A stretch of DNA of 5,190 nucleotides from an uncultured Eubacterium sp. (GCA_947367725.1 CANBFZ010000164.1:1-5190), one strand, 5' to 3'. Numbered from the stretch's first letter, positions 1 through 5,190 are shown. The notes: a model not told the origin generated them from the sequence alone. Program-made: numbers and translations.

Positions 1-163
1 CTACTGCCGCAAGTGCTTGGCTTCCCACAATATTTCCTACAATTACAGAGTCTACAATATTATAAAGCTGCTGAAATAAGTTACCTAAAATCAGCGGAAT
101 TGAAAAAAGGAGGATTTCCTTCCAAATTGTACCTGATGTCATTAACGTATTGTTTTTGTCCAT
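1..163 (-). CDS. MATE family efflux transporter, N-terminal part (gene runs off the left edge)
   Basis: Read on the minus strand from the ATG at 163-161, the first 54 residues begin MDKNNTLMTSGTIWKEILLF and continue with SIPLILGNLFQQLYNIVDSV and a VGNIVGSQALAAV segment. This is the classic opening of MATE (multi antimicrobial extrusion) transporters: a short polar N-terminus, then the first membrane helix with the P-x-x-x-G-N-x-x-Q-Q-x-Y-N-x-V-D pattern and the G-S-x-A-L-A-A-V turn leading to helix 2. MATE proteins are cytoplasmic-membrane antiporters that export cationic drugs or metabolites using Na+ or H+ gradients; the substrate cannot be told from this fragment. The start is supported by an AAAGGAG ribosome binding site (minus strand, about 171-178) seven bases upstream. 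The gene is divergent from the DUF6873 gene and has a dyad-containing promoter upstream. About 400 residues are missing beyond the window edge. Family call is confident. Confidence 0.93.
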   Translation of the reverse strand, partial: MDKNNTLMTSGTIWKEILLFSIPLILGNLFQQLYNIVDSVIVGNIVGSQALAAV

Positions 164-195
164 ATGCAATCTCCTTTCCTCTTAAACGTTACTTC

Positions 196-226
196 CATGT
201 AACCACATTTGCGGTCACAAAGTCAA
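196..226 (-). promoter_or_regulatory. Candidate MATE promoter with MerR-like operator in a long spacer
   Basis: On the minus strand a near-consensus -35 TTGACT (226-221) is followed by a 20-base imperfect dyad at 218-199 (outer half-sites GTGACC and GGTTAC, 7 of 10 base pairs symmetric). A weak -10 TACATG (201-196) lies after a 19-base spacer. A dyad filling an overlong 19-20 base spacer is the layout of promoters activated by MerR-family regulators, which often control drug efflux genes. The transcript would start near 189 and keep the ribosome binding site at 171-178. A second small dyad, GTTAC-N6-GTAAC, lies at 188-203. The operator assignment is inference: no MerR gene is in the window and the -10 matches consensus at only 3 of 6 positions. 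Confidence 0.4.
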
Positions 227-276
227 GAGGATATGCAAAGAAAAAACAATCTGCTCTTTTTTTCTTGCTTTTTTCA

Positions 277-291
277 TGTTAAAATAACATT
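277..291 (+). promoter_or_regulatory. Extended -10 promoter giving a probable leaderless mRNA
   Basis: TG at 277-278, one base, then TAAAAT at 280-285 make a good extended -10 element. Only six bases (286-291) separate it from the ATG at 292, so transcription would begin at or within a base or so of the start codon. No Shine-Dalgarno-like purine run lies in the 20 bases before the ATG, which fits leaderless translation. There is no real -35: the expected place (257-262) is a T-run, as tolerated by extended -10 promoters. The transcription start is inferred, not shown. Confidence 0.5.
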
Positions 292-939
292 ATGAACAAA
301 ATTTATATCGCAAAAGACGCAAACAGCAGACTAAAAGAATACCTGGAAGCTTCGGGCTGTACTTTAGAATTTGTAGCTTCGGAAGGCATTGTCGACAGAG
401 CAATCGCAAACCATCCCGATGTATTTTTATGTAAAATGGGCATAGAACAAAACGCGCCCATATTTTTTGCTGCGAAAGAAGATTTAGGGAAGGATTATCC
501 TGCCGAGGCTGCTTTCAACGCCGCCTGTACTGGAAAATATTTTATTCACAATTTGGCCATTACCAACGAAAAGCTCCTGCTTGCTGCAAAAGAAATGGGA
601 ATGACCTTAATTGACGTGCAGCAGGGCTACACAAAGTGCAGCGTCGTCATCGTCGACGAAACTTCCATCATTACCTACGACGAAGGTATTATCAACGCCT
701 GCAGCAAATATCCTGATCTCTCTGTGCTTCGCGTTGCACCGGGGTTTGTCAGACTGGATGGATATGACACCGGTTTCATCGGCGGCACCAGCGGCAGAGT
801 CGGAAAAGAAATCATCTTCCACGGTGATCTGTTCGGTCATCCGGACTTTTCTTCCATCGTGGATTTTATCGAAAAGCGAGGTCTCACCTGCAAGTGGTTC
901 CCGCAGTTTAAGCTGACCGATATCGGATCGATTTTATAA
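292..939 (+). CDS. DUF6873 family protein, predicted GME fold
   Basis: A 215-residue soluble protein with no signal peptide or membrane segment. It resembles the clostridial DUF6873 family, which is named for a guanidino-group-modifying-enzyme (amidinotransferase/arginine deiminase-like) fold. Recognisable blocks are HPD at 41-43, the CTGKYFIHN stretch at 79-87, QGYTKCS at 111-117, the DEGI segment at 130-133, GFIGGTSG at 161-168, FHGDL at 176-180 followed by HPD at 183-185, and TDIGSI near the C-terminus (209-214). The repeated H-P-D and the conserved Cys116 are the obvious candidates for functional residues, but no reaction is established for the family and I assign none. The length fits a complete protein. 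The ATG at 292 has no ribosome binding site and sits just downstream of an extended -10 box, so it is probably translated from a leaderless mRNA. The family name comes from sequence resemblance recalled without a search. Confidence 0.82.
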   Translation: MNKIYIAKDANSRLKEYLEASGCTLEFVASEGIVDRAIANHPDVFLCKMGIEQNAPIFFAAKEDLGKDYPAEAAFNAACTGKYFIHNLAITNEKLLLAAKEMGMTLIDVQQGYTKCSVVIVDETSIITYDEGIINACSKYPDLSVLRVAPGFVRLDGYDTGFIGGTSGRVGKEIIFHGDLFGHPDFSSIVDFIEKRGLTCKWFPQFKLTDIGSIL

Positions 940-953
940 GCGGTTTAACCACA

Positions 954-967
954 CGCAAAGTTTTGCG
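954..967. repeat. Small inverted repeat after the DUF6873 gene
   Basis: CGCAAA (954-959) and TTTGCG (962-967) can pair as a six-base stem with a two-base gap, so it would have to open partly to form a hairpin. A nine-base near-palindrome GGTTTAACC lies just before it at 942-950. Neither is followed by a run of T, so this is a poor intrinsic terminator, and read-through from the DUF6873 gene into the next genes is possible. Confidence 0.3.
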
Positions 968-986
968 AAATTGTAGACAAACATGT

Positions 987-997
987 AAAAGGAGGTG
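987..997 (+). promoter_or_regulatory. Strong ribosome binding site with no start codon at the proper distance
   Basis: AAAAGGAGGTG is close to a perfect complement of the 16S rRNA 3' end and is the strongest such site in the window. At the normal distance (six bases after GGAGG) stands GTA at 1002, followed by AAA ATC ACA AAA TCC and a TAG stop at 1020-1022. No ATG, GTG or TTG opens a meaningful reading frame there. The next real gene start (GTG 1093) is about 97 bases away. Either the site serves a defunct or very short leader ORF, or it once belonged to the radical SAM gene and was separated from it. Confidence 0.6.
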
Positions 998-1001
998 CGC
1001 C

Positions 1002-1092
1002 GTAAAAATCACAAAATCCTAGATTTTGGATTTTCTGGCGTTTGACCTGCCATCGGTTTCTGTCAGAAACCGGGCTAGGGCATAAAAGACAA
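1002..1092 (+). repeat. Hairpin-bearing spacer, possible small insertion or RNA leader element
   Basis: Two stem-loops can be read. AAAATCC (1013-1019) pairs with GGATTTT (1028-1034), or AAAATC (1013-1018) alternatively with GATTTT (1022-1027). The second is a perfect dyad with arms CGGTTTCT (1054-1061) and AGAAACCG (1065-1072) around GTC. The stretch is flanked by similar strings, GTAAAAATCA at 1002 and GTGAAAAAGCA at 1093. It lies exactly between a strong ribosome binding site and the gene it would normally serve. This fits a small inserted repeat (MITE/REP-like) with imperfect flanking duplication, or a structured 5' leader. I do not recognise a known riboswitch class in it. Confidence 0.4.
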
Positions 1093-2139
1093 GTGAAAAA
1101 GCATGCGATGATCCCCATCTTCATCCCCCACAAAGGCTGTCCCAATGACTGCATTTTCTGCAACCAGAAGAAGATTACGGCAAGACAGGATGCGCCGACG
1201 GAGGAAGATGTTGTAAATACCATAGAAACCTGGCTTTCTACCTTGGAGCCTGCCAAGACCGAAACCATTGAAGTTGCCTTCTTCGGCGGCAGCTTTACGG
1301 GTATTCCCATAGAGGCGCAGTCTGCTTACCTTGCTGTAGCAAAGAAATACAAGGACGCAGGCAGAATCCACAAGATTCATATGTCCACAAGACCGGACTA
1401 TATTGATGAAGAAATTCTGGATAATCTGAAAGCCTACGACGCAGATACCATAGAGCTTGGCGTGCAGTCCTTTGACGATGAAGTGCTGCGGCTTTCCGGC
1501 AGAGGTCACGACAGCAGCATTGTGTACAAAAGCGGGCAGCTGATCAAAGACTACGGTTTTGAACTGGGCATTCAGCTTATGATTGGGCTGCCCGGGGATT
1601 CTCTGGCTTCCTGCATCTATTCAGCAGAAGAAACCGTCAAAATCGGACCTGCTATTGCCCGCCTCTATCCTACGGTAATTATTGCAGACACTGCCCTTTA
1701 CGAGCAGTATCGCAGCGGGCAGTACCTCCCGCTGCCCCAGGAAGAAGCGGTGCTTCGCACCAAAGAAATGTACAAAATTCTCACCCGCGCAGGCATCAAT
1801 ATCATCCGCGTGGGACTGAAAAGCACTGATCTCATTAATTCCGAAGGCGGTACCTTCGGACAAACATATCACCCTGCTTTCCGCCAGCTGGTAGAAAGCG
1901 AACTGGCAAAAGAAGCGCTGAAAGCACAGCTGCAAAGCGCAAATTTTCCAAAGGGAAAGTCTGTAAAAGTGGACTTTTACGCAAACGGAAAAAGTTTTTC
2001 AAATATGATAGGTCATCGCAGCTGCAACAAAACATATTTCCAGGAGAAATATCCGCTGCTGCAGATACGCTATAGAGTAAATGACGCACTTTGCGACCAG
2101 CAATTTGCAATCAGCATAATAAAAGGAGATTCACAATGA
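1093..2139 (+). CDS. Elp3-like radical SAM protein (no acetyltransferase domain)
   Basis: From GTG 1093 the product is 348 residues, beginning MKKHAMIPIFIPHKGCPNDC. It has the radical SAM cluster motif C16-x3-C20-x2-C23, the glycine motif FFGGSFTGIP at 63-72, STRPDYI at 98-104, GVQSFDD at 123-129 and MIGLPGD at 163-169. This arrangement matches the short bacterial relatives of Elongator protein 3 (COG1243) that keep the [4Fe-4S]/SAM domain but lack the C-terminal acetyltransferase of true Elp3. The C-terminal third (roughly 255-348, with NMIGHRS) is the family-specific tail. The substrate is not known; a tRNA-modification role is only analogy to Elp3. The open frame extends upstream to a TTG at 1042, but those residues come from hairpin sequence and look non-native; GTG gives the family-like start, with ATG 1108 as the alternative. 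Neither has a good ribosome binding site nearby. The gene overlaps the next by four bases. Confidence 0.85.
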   Translation: MKKHAMIPIFIPHKGCPNDCIFCNQKKITARQDAPTEEDVVNTIETWLSTLEPAKTETIEVAFFGGSFTGIPIEAQSAYLAVAKKYKDAGRIHKIHMSTRPDYIDEEILDNLKAYDADTIELGVQSFDDEVLRLSGRGHDSSIVYKSGQLIKDYGFELGIQLMIGLPGDSLASCIYSAEETVKIGPAIARLYPTVIIADTALYEQYRSGQYLPLPQEEAVLRTKEMYKILTRAGINIIRVGLKSTDLINSEGGTFGQTYHPAFRQLVESELAKEALKAQLQSANFPKGKSVKVDFYANGKSFSNMIGHRSCNKTYFQEKYPLLQIRYRVNDALCDQQFAISIIKGDSQ

Positions 2140-2411
2140 AAGAAACATCAAAAGCTGTAGTTACAGTCATCGGAAAAGACATGGTCGGAATTCTTGCCAA
2201 GGTTTCCACTGCATGTGCAGACGCCAATGCAAATGTGATCGAAGTAACCCAGTCGGTTCTGGACAGTTTTTTCTGTATGGTTATGATTATTGATATTACT
2301 TCCGCAACTCTGCCGATTGATGAACTGCAGAAGTCCATCGCAGAAACCGTTCCTGCCATGCAGGTGCATGTGATGCACGAGAATATCTTTAATTCCATGC
2401 ACAGAATTTAA
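2136..2411 (+). CDS. ACT domain-containing protein (UPF0237 family)
   Basis: A 91-residue protein consisting of a single ACT domain (beta-alpha-beta-beta-alpha-beta, about residues 5-80). It has the ligand-loop signature VIGKDMVGILAKV (11-23), NANVIEVTQSVL (31-42) and the family-typical C-terminus HENIFNSMHRI (81-91). ACT domains bind amino acids or other small ligands and regulate partner enzymes; the GcvR-like UPF0237 proteins have no proven ligand. The start at ATG 2136 is preceded by AAAAGGAGA (2121-2129) at good spacing and overlaps the TGA of the radical SAM gene as ATGA, so the two are translationally coupled. In-frame codons upstream belong to the overlap and were not used. The UPF0210 gene follows 21 bases later; the two families recur as neighbours in Firmicutes (for example Streptococcus pneumoniae SP0238-SP0239), suggesting the ACT protein regulates or binds the larger one. 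Confidence 0.93.
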   Translation: MKETSKAVVTVIGKDMVGILAKVSTACADANANVIEVTQSVLDSFFCMVMIIDITSATLPIDELQKSIAETVPAMQVHVMHENIFNSMHRI

Positions 2412-2432
2412 TGGAAGGAGAGATCGAGTAAC

Positions 2433-3791
2433 ATGCTGAATATGAGCGATATCATGGAAACCATCACCATGATTCAAGAAGAAAACTTAGATATCAGAAC
2501 CATCACCATGGGAATTTCTCTCATCGACTGCGCGGACGCAGACATCGACAAATCCTGTGAAAAAGTATATGAGAAAATCACCCGCCTCGCCAAAGATCTT
2601 GTCAAAACCGGCGAAGGAATTGAAAAGAAATACGGCATTCCCATCGTAAATAAGCGAATTTCCGTCACACCGATTTCCATGCTGGTTGGCGTTTCCGGCG
2701 GTGATCCGGTCAAATATGCCAAAACACTGGATAAGGCGGCCCACGAAGTCGGCGTGAACTTTATCGGCGGTTTTTCCGCACTGGTACAGAAAGGATTCAG
2801 TGCCGGTGACAGAGAATTAATTGAAGCCATTCCCCGTGCCCTTGCTGAAACAGAGCTGGTTTGCTCGTCGGTGAACGTGGGTTCCACCAAAGCCGGTATC
2901 AACATGGACGCGGTCAGACTCATGGGAGAAAAAGTCAGAAAGGCATCCGAACTGACAAAGGACAGACAATGCATCGGCGCAGCGAAGCTGGTGGTTTTCT
3001 GCAATGCGGTAGAAGACAATCCATTTATGGCCGGCGCTTTCCACGGTGTGGGCGAAGCAGATTGTGTGCTCAGTGTAGGTGTTTCCGGTCCAGGCGTTGT
3101 ACGCTCCGTCTTATCCAAAATGCCGGATGATGCGCCGCTCAACGTGGTTGCAGAAGCCATCAAAAAAACAGCCTTTAAGATTACCCGTATGGGACAGCTG
3201 GTCGGCATGGAAGCTGCCGACTCTCTGGGGGTTCCTTTCGGCATCGTCGATTTATCTTTAGCGCCGACACCGGCAGTAGGCGATTCCGTTGCCCATATCT
3301 TAGAAGAAATCGGTCTGGAACAGTGCGGCGCCCACGGCACGACCGCCGCCCTTGCCATGCTCAATGACGCAGTAAAAAAAGGCGGCGTTATGGCATCTTC
3401 CAGCGTAGGCGGACTTTCTGGCGCATTTATTCCGGTCAGTGAAGACGCAGGCATGATTGCTGCCGCCAGAAACGGCGTGCTTTCCATCGAAAAACTGGAG
3501 GCTATGACTGCCGTATGTTCTGTCGGCCTTGACATGATTGTCATCCCAGGCGACACCACCAGCGAAGTCATCGCTGCCATCATCGCAGACGAAGCTGCCA
3601 TCGGTATGGTCAATTCCAAAACCACCGCAGTCAGAGTCATCCCTGCCATCGGTTTAAAAGAAGGAGAAGAACTTGACTTCGGCGGCCTGCTCGGCTACGG
3701 TCCAGTCATGCCGCTGCGCAGCCAGTCCCCTGCCAAAATGATTCATCGCGGCGGCAGAATTCCAGCACCGCTGCAGAGTCTGAAAAACTAA
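2433..3791 (+). CDS. PFL family protein (UPF0210 / DUF711)
   Basis: A complete 452-residue cytosolic protein of the UPF0210 family, the usual family length. Landmarks are the start [20 protein letters not shown], the [11 protein letters not shown] segment (76-86), FHGVGEAD (203-210), GVSGPGVV (216-223), [12 protein letters not shown] (274-285), [17 protein letters not shown] (302-318), the PGDT block (372-375) and the intact terminal [13 protein letters not shown] (440-452). The family is called PFL because its fold resembles pyruvate formate-lyase and ribonucleotide reductase barrels. I see no glycyl-radical motif, so formate-lyase activity should not be assumed; the true reaction is unknown. 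ATG 2433 is chosen because the N-terminus matches the family and GAAGGAGAG lies at 2414-2422, with a slightly long 12-base spacing after GGAG. It is the last gene of the radical SAM-ACT-UPF0210 cluster and pairs with the ACT protein. Confidence 0.94.
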   Translation: MLNMSDIMETITMIQEENLDIRTITMGISLIDCADADIDKSCEKVYEKITRLAKDLVKTGEGIEKKYGIPIVNKRISVTPISMLVGVSGGDPVKYAKTLDKAAHEVGVNFIGGFSALVQKGFSAGDRELIEAIPRALAETELVCSSVNVGSTKAGINMDAVRLMGEKVRKASELTKDRQCIGAAKLVVFCNAVEDNPFMAGAFHGVGEADCVLSVGVSGPGVVRSVLSKMPDDAPLNVVAEAIKKTAFKITRMGQLVGMEAADSLGVPFGIVDLSLAPTPAVGDSVAHILEEIGLEQCGAHGTTAALAMLNDAVKKGGVMASSSVGGLSGAFIPVSEDAGMIAAARNGVLSIEKLEAMTAVCSVGLDMIVIPGDTTSEVIAAIIADEAAIGMVNSKTTAVRVIPAIGLKEGEELDFGGLLGYGPVMPLRSQSPAKMIHRGGRIPAPLQSLKN

Positions 3792-3812
3792 ACGGAAGGT
3801 CGGTAATGCCAG

Positions 3813-3853
3813 TTTTGACACAATGGTCTCTAACACCAAAGATTGTGTCAAAA
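3813..3853. repeat. Long perfect inverted repeat 1 (12-base arms)
   Basis: TTTTGACACAAT (3813-3824) is exactly complementary to ATTGTGTCAAAA (3842-3853), with a 17-base loop that could add a GGT/ACC inner pairing. It lies 21 bases after the UPF0210 stop codon. There is no T-run after the stem on either strand, so it is not a convincing terminator. Immediately after it, TGTCA-AAA-TGACA (3846-3858) forms a further short dyad. It may be a protein-binding site, or one arm of a switchable RNA structure with the second repeat. Confidence 0.65.
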
Positions 3854-3871
3854 TGACAAATTCAAACATGC

Positions 3872-3916
3872 AAAATGACACTTTCATCATAAAATACGAG
3901 ATAAAGTGTCATTTTT
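3872..3916 (+). terminator. Inverted repeat 2 (13-base arms), possible weak terminator
   Basis: AAAATGACACTTT (3872-3884) pairs perfectly with AAAGTGTCATTTT (3903-3915), with an 18-base loop, and is followed by one more T and then CTTG. Reading along the plus strand, this is an A-stem-T pattern like an intrinsic terminator for the UPF0210 cluster. However, the stem is AT-rich and the loop large, so termination would be weak. The core TGACAC/GTGTCA is shared with the repeat at 3813-3853. The right arm overlaps a possible -35 (GTGTCA 3906-3911, 17 bases before CATATT 3929-3934) for the reductase gene, so an operator role is equally possible. Confidence 0.45.
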
Positions 3917-3960
3917 CTTGCTACACATCATATTTCATATAAGAATAGAGGTGCAATACT

Positions 3961-4986
3961 ATGACGAAGGTCAGACTTGGAAAAACTGAAATCATCACAA
4001 ACAAAAACGGCTTCGGCGCGCTGCCGATTCAGCGGATTTCCTATGAAGAAGCGGATGCGCTGATTATGAAAGCCTATGAGGCAGGCATCACGTTTTTTGA
4101 TACTGCCAGATTTTATACGGACAGTGAATCCAAACTGGGCGAAACCTTCGATAAGCGAGGGCTGCGCGGGAAAGTCTTTATCGCCAGCAAAACCATGTGC
4201 AGCAACACAGAGGAATTCTGGACCCAGCTGGAAACAACCCTTACTAACCTGAAAACGGATTATCTGGATCTATACCAATTCCACAATCCTGCCTTTTGTC
4301 CAAAGCCAGGCGACGGCACTGGACTTTATGAAGCAATGCTGGAGGCAAAAGCCCAGGGAAAAGTACGCCACATCGGTATCACCAACCATAGGCTGCAAGT
4401 TGCGCAGGAAGCCATCGAATCCGGACTTTACGAAACGCTGCAGTTTCCTTTCAGCTATCTTGCCAGCGATTCCGAAATCGAACTGGTCAAAAAATGTGCA
4501 GAAGCGGATATAGGCTTTATTGCCATGAAAGCCATGGGCGGCGGTCTAATTACACGCGCTGCTATCGCTTACGCATTCTGCGCCCAGTATGACAACGTAC
4601 TGCCAATCTGGGGCGTCCAAAAACAAGAAGAACTGCAGCAGTTTCTGGACTGTGCAAAGAATCTGCCACAGCTGGATGCCGCAGCAAAAGCGTTTATTGC
4701 AAAGGAACGAGCAGAGCTTGCCGGAGATTTCTGCCGCGGCTGTGGCTACTGCATGCCTTGCCCTGCAGGGATTAAAATTAACGACTGTGCCCGCATGTCT
4801 CTCATGATTCGCAGAGCGCCGACTGATATCTATATGGATGCGGCGCATCAAAAGGATATGGAACAAATTACAGCATGTCTTCACTGCGGACAGTGCAAAG
4901 AGCGGTGTCCTTACGGACTGGACACTCCTGCGCTGCTTGAGAAAAATCTGGCAGATTATAGAGAGCAGCTGAAATCCAAACTTTAA
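3961..4986 (+). CDS. Aldo/keto reductase fused to a ferredoxin-type 4Fe-4S domain
   Basis: A complete 341-residue soluble oxidoreductase. Residues 1 to about 240 form the aldo/keto reductase barrel with the full catalytic tetrad visible as D47 and Y52 (FFDTARFY), K77 (IASKT) and H108 (YQFHNP). The GITNH segment is at 139-143 and MKAMGGG at 189-195. Residues 258-316 carry two cysteine clusters, C258-x2-C261-x2-C264-x2-C267-P and C306-x2-C309-x2-C312-x3-C316-P, typical of the COG1453 family and its C-terminal Fer4 domain. Such proteins probably pass electrons between iron-sulfur clusters and a carbonyl substrate, but the substrate is unknown. The ATG at 3961 has AGAGGTG (3947-3953) seven bases upstream. 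A 169-base gap with inverted repeats separates it from the UPF0210 gene, so it probably has its own promoter. A strong palindrome follows its stop codon. Confidence 0.93.
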   Translation: MTKVRLGKTEIITNKNGFGALPIQRISYEEADALIMKAYEAGITFFDTARFYTDSESKLGETFDKRGLRGKVFIASKTMCSNTEEFWTQLETTLTNLKTDYLDLYQFHNPAFCPKPGDGTGLYEAMLEAKAQGKVRHIGITNHRLQVAQEAIESGLYETLQFPFSYLASDSEIELVKKCAEADIGFIAMKAMGGGLITRAAIAYAFCAQYDNVLPIWGVQKQEELQQFLDCAKNLPQLDAAAKAFIAKERAELAGDFCRGCGYCMPCPAGIKINDCARMSLMIRRAPTDIYMDAAHQKDMEQITACLHCGQCKERCPYGLDTPALLEKNLADYREQLKSKL

Positions 4987-4988
4987 AT

Positions 4989-5020
4989 ATAACACCCCGG
5001 CGATATCGCCGGGGTGTTAT
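4989..5020. terminator. Perfect 32-base palindrome, probable bidirectional terminator
   Basis: The 16 bases at 4989-5004 (ending CACCCCGGCGAT) are exactly complementary to 5005-5020. They give a GC-rich stem of about 14 pairs closed by a tiny loop, two bases after the reductase stop codon. It lies between convergent genes (reductase on plus, partial gene on minus), the usual place for a shared terminator. The following T-runs are interrupted (GCCGTTTCTCTTCTATTTTT on plus, TATTTAAAG on minus), so the U-tract is imperfect in both directions. Confidence 0.75.
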
Positions 5021-5060
5021 GCCGTTTCTCTTCTATTTTTATAAAGTCTGCAAGAAGAAA

Positions 5061-5190
5061 TTATATTTTTTTCTTAGCATATTTTTCTTTTGCGTATTCA
5101 TATGCTTCTTGTATATATGATTTTAGCTCATGAAATGTTTTTTCAGTCGGATTTAACAAGCAAATCCACCCCATCCATGCATATACAGGG
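5061..5190 (-). CDS. Unidentified protein, C-terminal fragment (gene runs in from the right edge)
   Basis: On the minus strand an open frame enters at 5189 and ends with TAA at 5063-5061. It gives 42 residues that begin VYAWMGWICLLNPTEKTF after the first proline and end in a lysine-rich helix (about residues 20-41, finishing YAKEKYAKKKI). The amphipathic, charged C-terminal helix and lack of stops suggest a real soluble protein tail. Its convergent position opposite the reductase, with a palindrome between them, supports a real gene end. I do not recognise the family from this fragment; a small YjbR/MmcQ-like protein is one weak possibility. Codons are AT-richer than in the neighbouring genes. 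Confidence 0.6.
   Translation of the reverse strand, partial: PVYAWMGWICLLNPTEKTFHELKSYIQEAYEYAKEKYAKKKI

Noticed and set aside
13..282. Plus-strand open frame of 89 codons
   Set aside because: It lies opposite the MATE N-terminus and promoter, has no ribosome binding site and no recognisable motifs, whereas the minus strand reads as a textbook MATE start.
963..991. Possible promoter TTGCGA with TAAAAG just before the 987-997 ribosome binding site
   Set aside because: The -10 would overlap the ribosome binding site itself, so the transcript would not contain it.
1042..1092. TTG at 1042 as the start of the radical SAM protein
   Set aside because: There is no ribosome binding site before it, and the extra 17 residues are translated hairpin sequence; the family N-terminus begins around MKKHAMIPIF.
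1002..1092. Riboswitch in the leader of the radical SAM gene
   Set aside because: The conserved core sequences of the classes I know (for example FMN, THF, SAM, TPP, preQ1) are not visible, so only an unclassified hairpin region is reported.
945..1310. Minus-strand open frame across the radical SAM gene start
   Set aside because: It covers the hairpin spacer and the antisense of a well-supported gene, and shows no family features.
2474..3649. Long minus-strand open frame of 391 codons inside the UPF0210 gene
   Set aside because: It is an antisense shadow of a GC-biased coding frame: Ser/Ala/Thr/Pro-rich low-complexity product, no start signals, and the plus strand matches a known family end to end.
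3815..3843. TTGACA at 3815-3820 as a -35 promoter box
   Set aside because: The hexamer is perfect, but the sequence 16-18 bases downstream (around AAAGAT) is a poor -10, and the hexamer is explained as part of the inverted repeat arm.
3654..3890. Minus-strand open frame covering the twin inverted repeats
   Set aside because: Half is antisense to the UPF0210 C-terminus and half is repeat sequence; no ribosome binding site or motif supports it.

Overview
The window looks like a chromosomal segment from an anaerobic Gram-positive bacterium of the class Clostridia. The grounds are strong AAAGGAG-type ribosome binding sites, the gene families present (UPF0237 ACT protein plus UPF0210/PFL-family protein, short Elp3-like radical SAM protein, DUF6873 protein, ferredoxin-fused aldo/keto reductase), moderate GC content and short intergenic gaps. 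I cannot name a genus from the sequence alone.

Layout. Bases 1-163 (minus strand) are the first 54 codons of a MATE-family efflux transporter running out of the window. Bases 164-291 form a divergent promoter region. It holds a MerR-like dyad facing the MATE gene and an extended -10 box placed so close to the next start codon (292) that a leaderless transcript is likely. Bases 292-939 encode a DUF6873 protein, predicted to have the guanidino-group-modifying-enzyme (GME) fold. Bases 940-1092 contain a strong ribosome binding site that has no start codon at the right distance, followed by about 90 bases with two hairpins. Bases 1093-3791 hold three tightly packed genes: an Elp3-like radical SAM protein, a small ACT-domain protein overlapping it by ATGA, and the UPF0210/PFL-family protein. 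Bases 3792-3960 are non-coding and contain two long perfect inverted repeats with the same TGACAC core. Bases 3961-4986 encode an aldo/keto reductase with a C-terminal two-cluster ferredoxin-type domain. A perfect 32-base palindrome (4989-5020) then separates it from the tail of an unidentified minus-strand gene (5061-5190).

How the genes relate. The ACT and UPF0210 genes form a conserved pair. The ACT protein is a plausible amino-acid- or small-molecule-sensing partner of the larger protein, whose biochemical role is not established. The radical SAM gene is translationally coupled to the pair here. The aldo/keto reductase appears to be its own transcription unit. No mobile element genes, CRISPR arrays, rRNAs or tRNAs are visible. 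I found no complete new multi-gene system. The unusual points are regulatory (leaderless start, displaced ribosome binding site, twin inverted repeats) and the poorly characterised DUF6873 and UPF0210 proteins.
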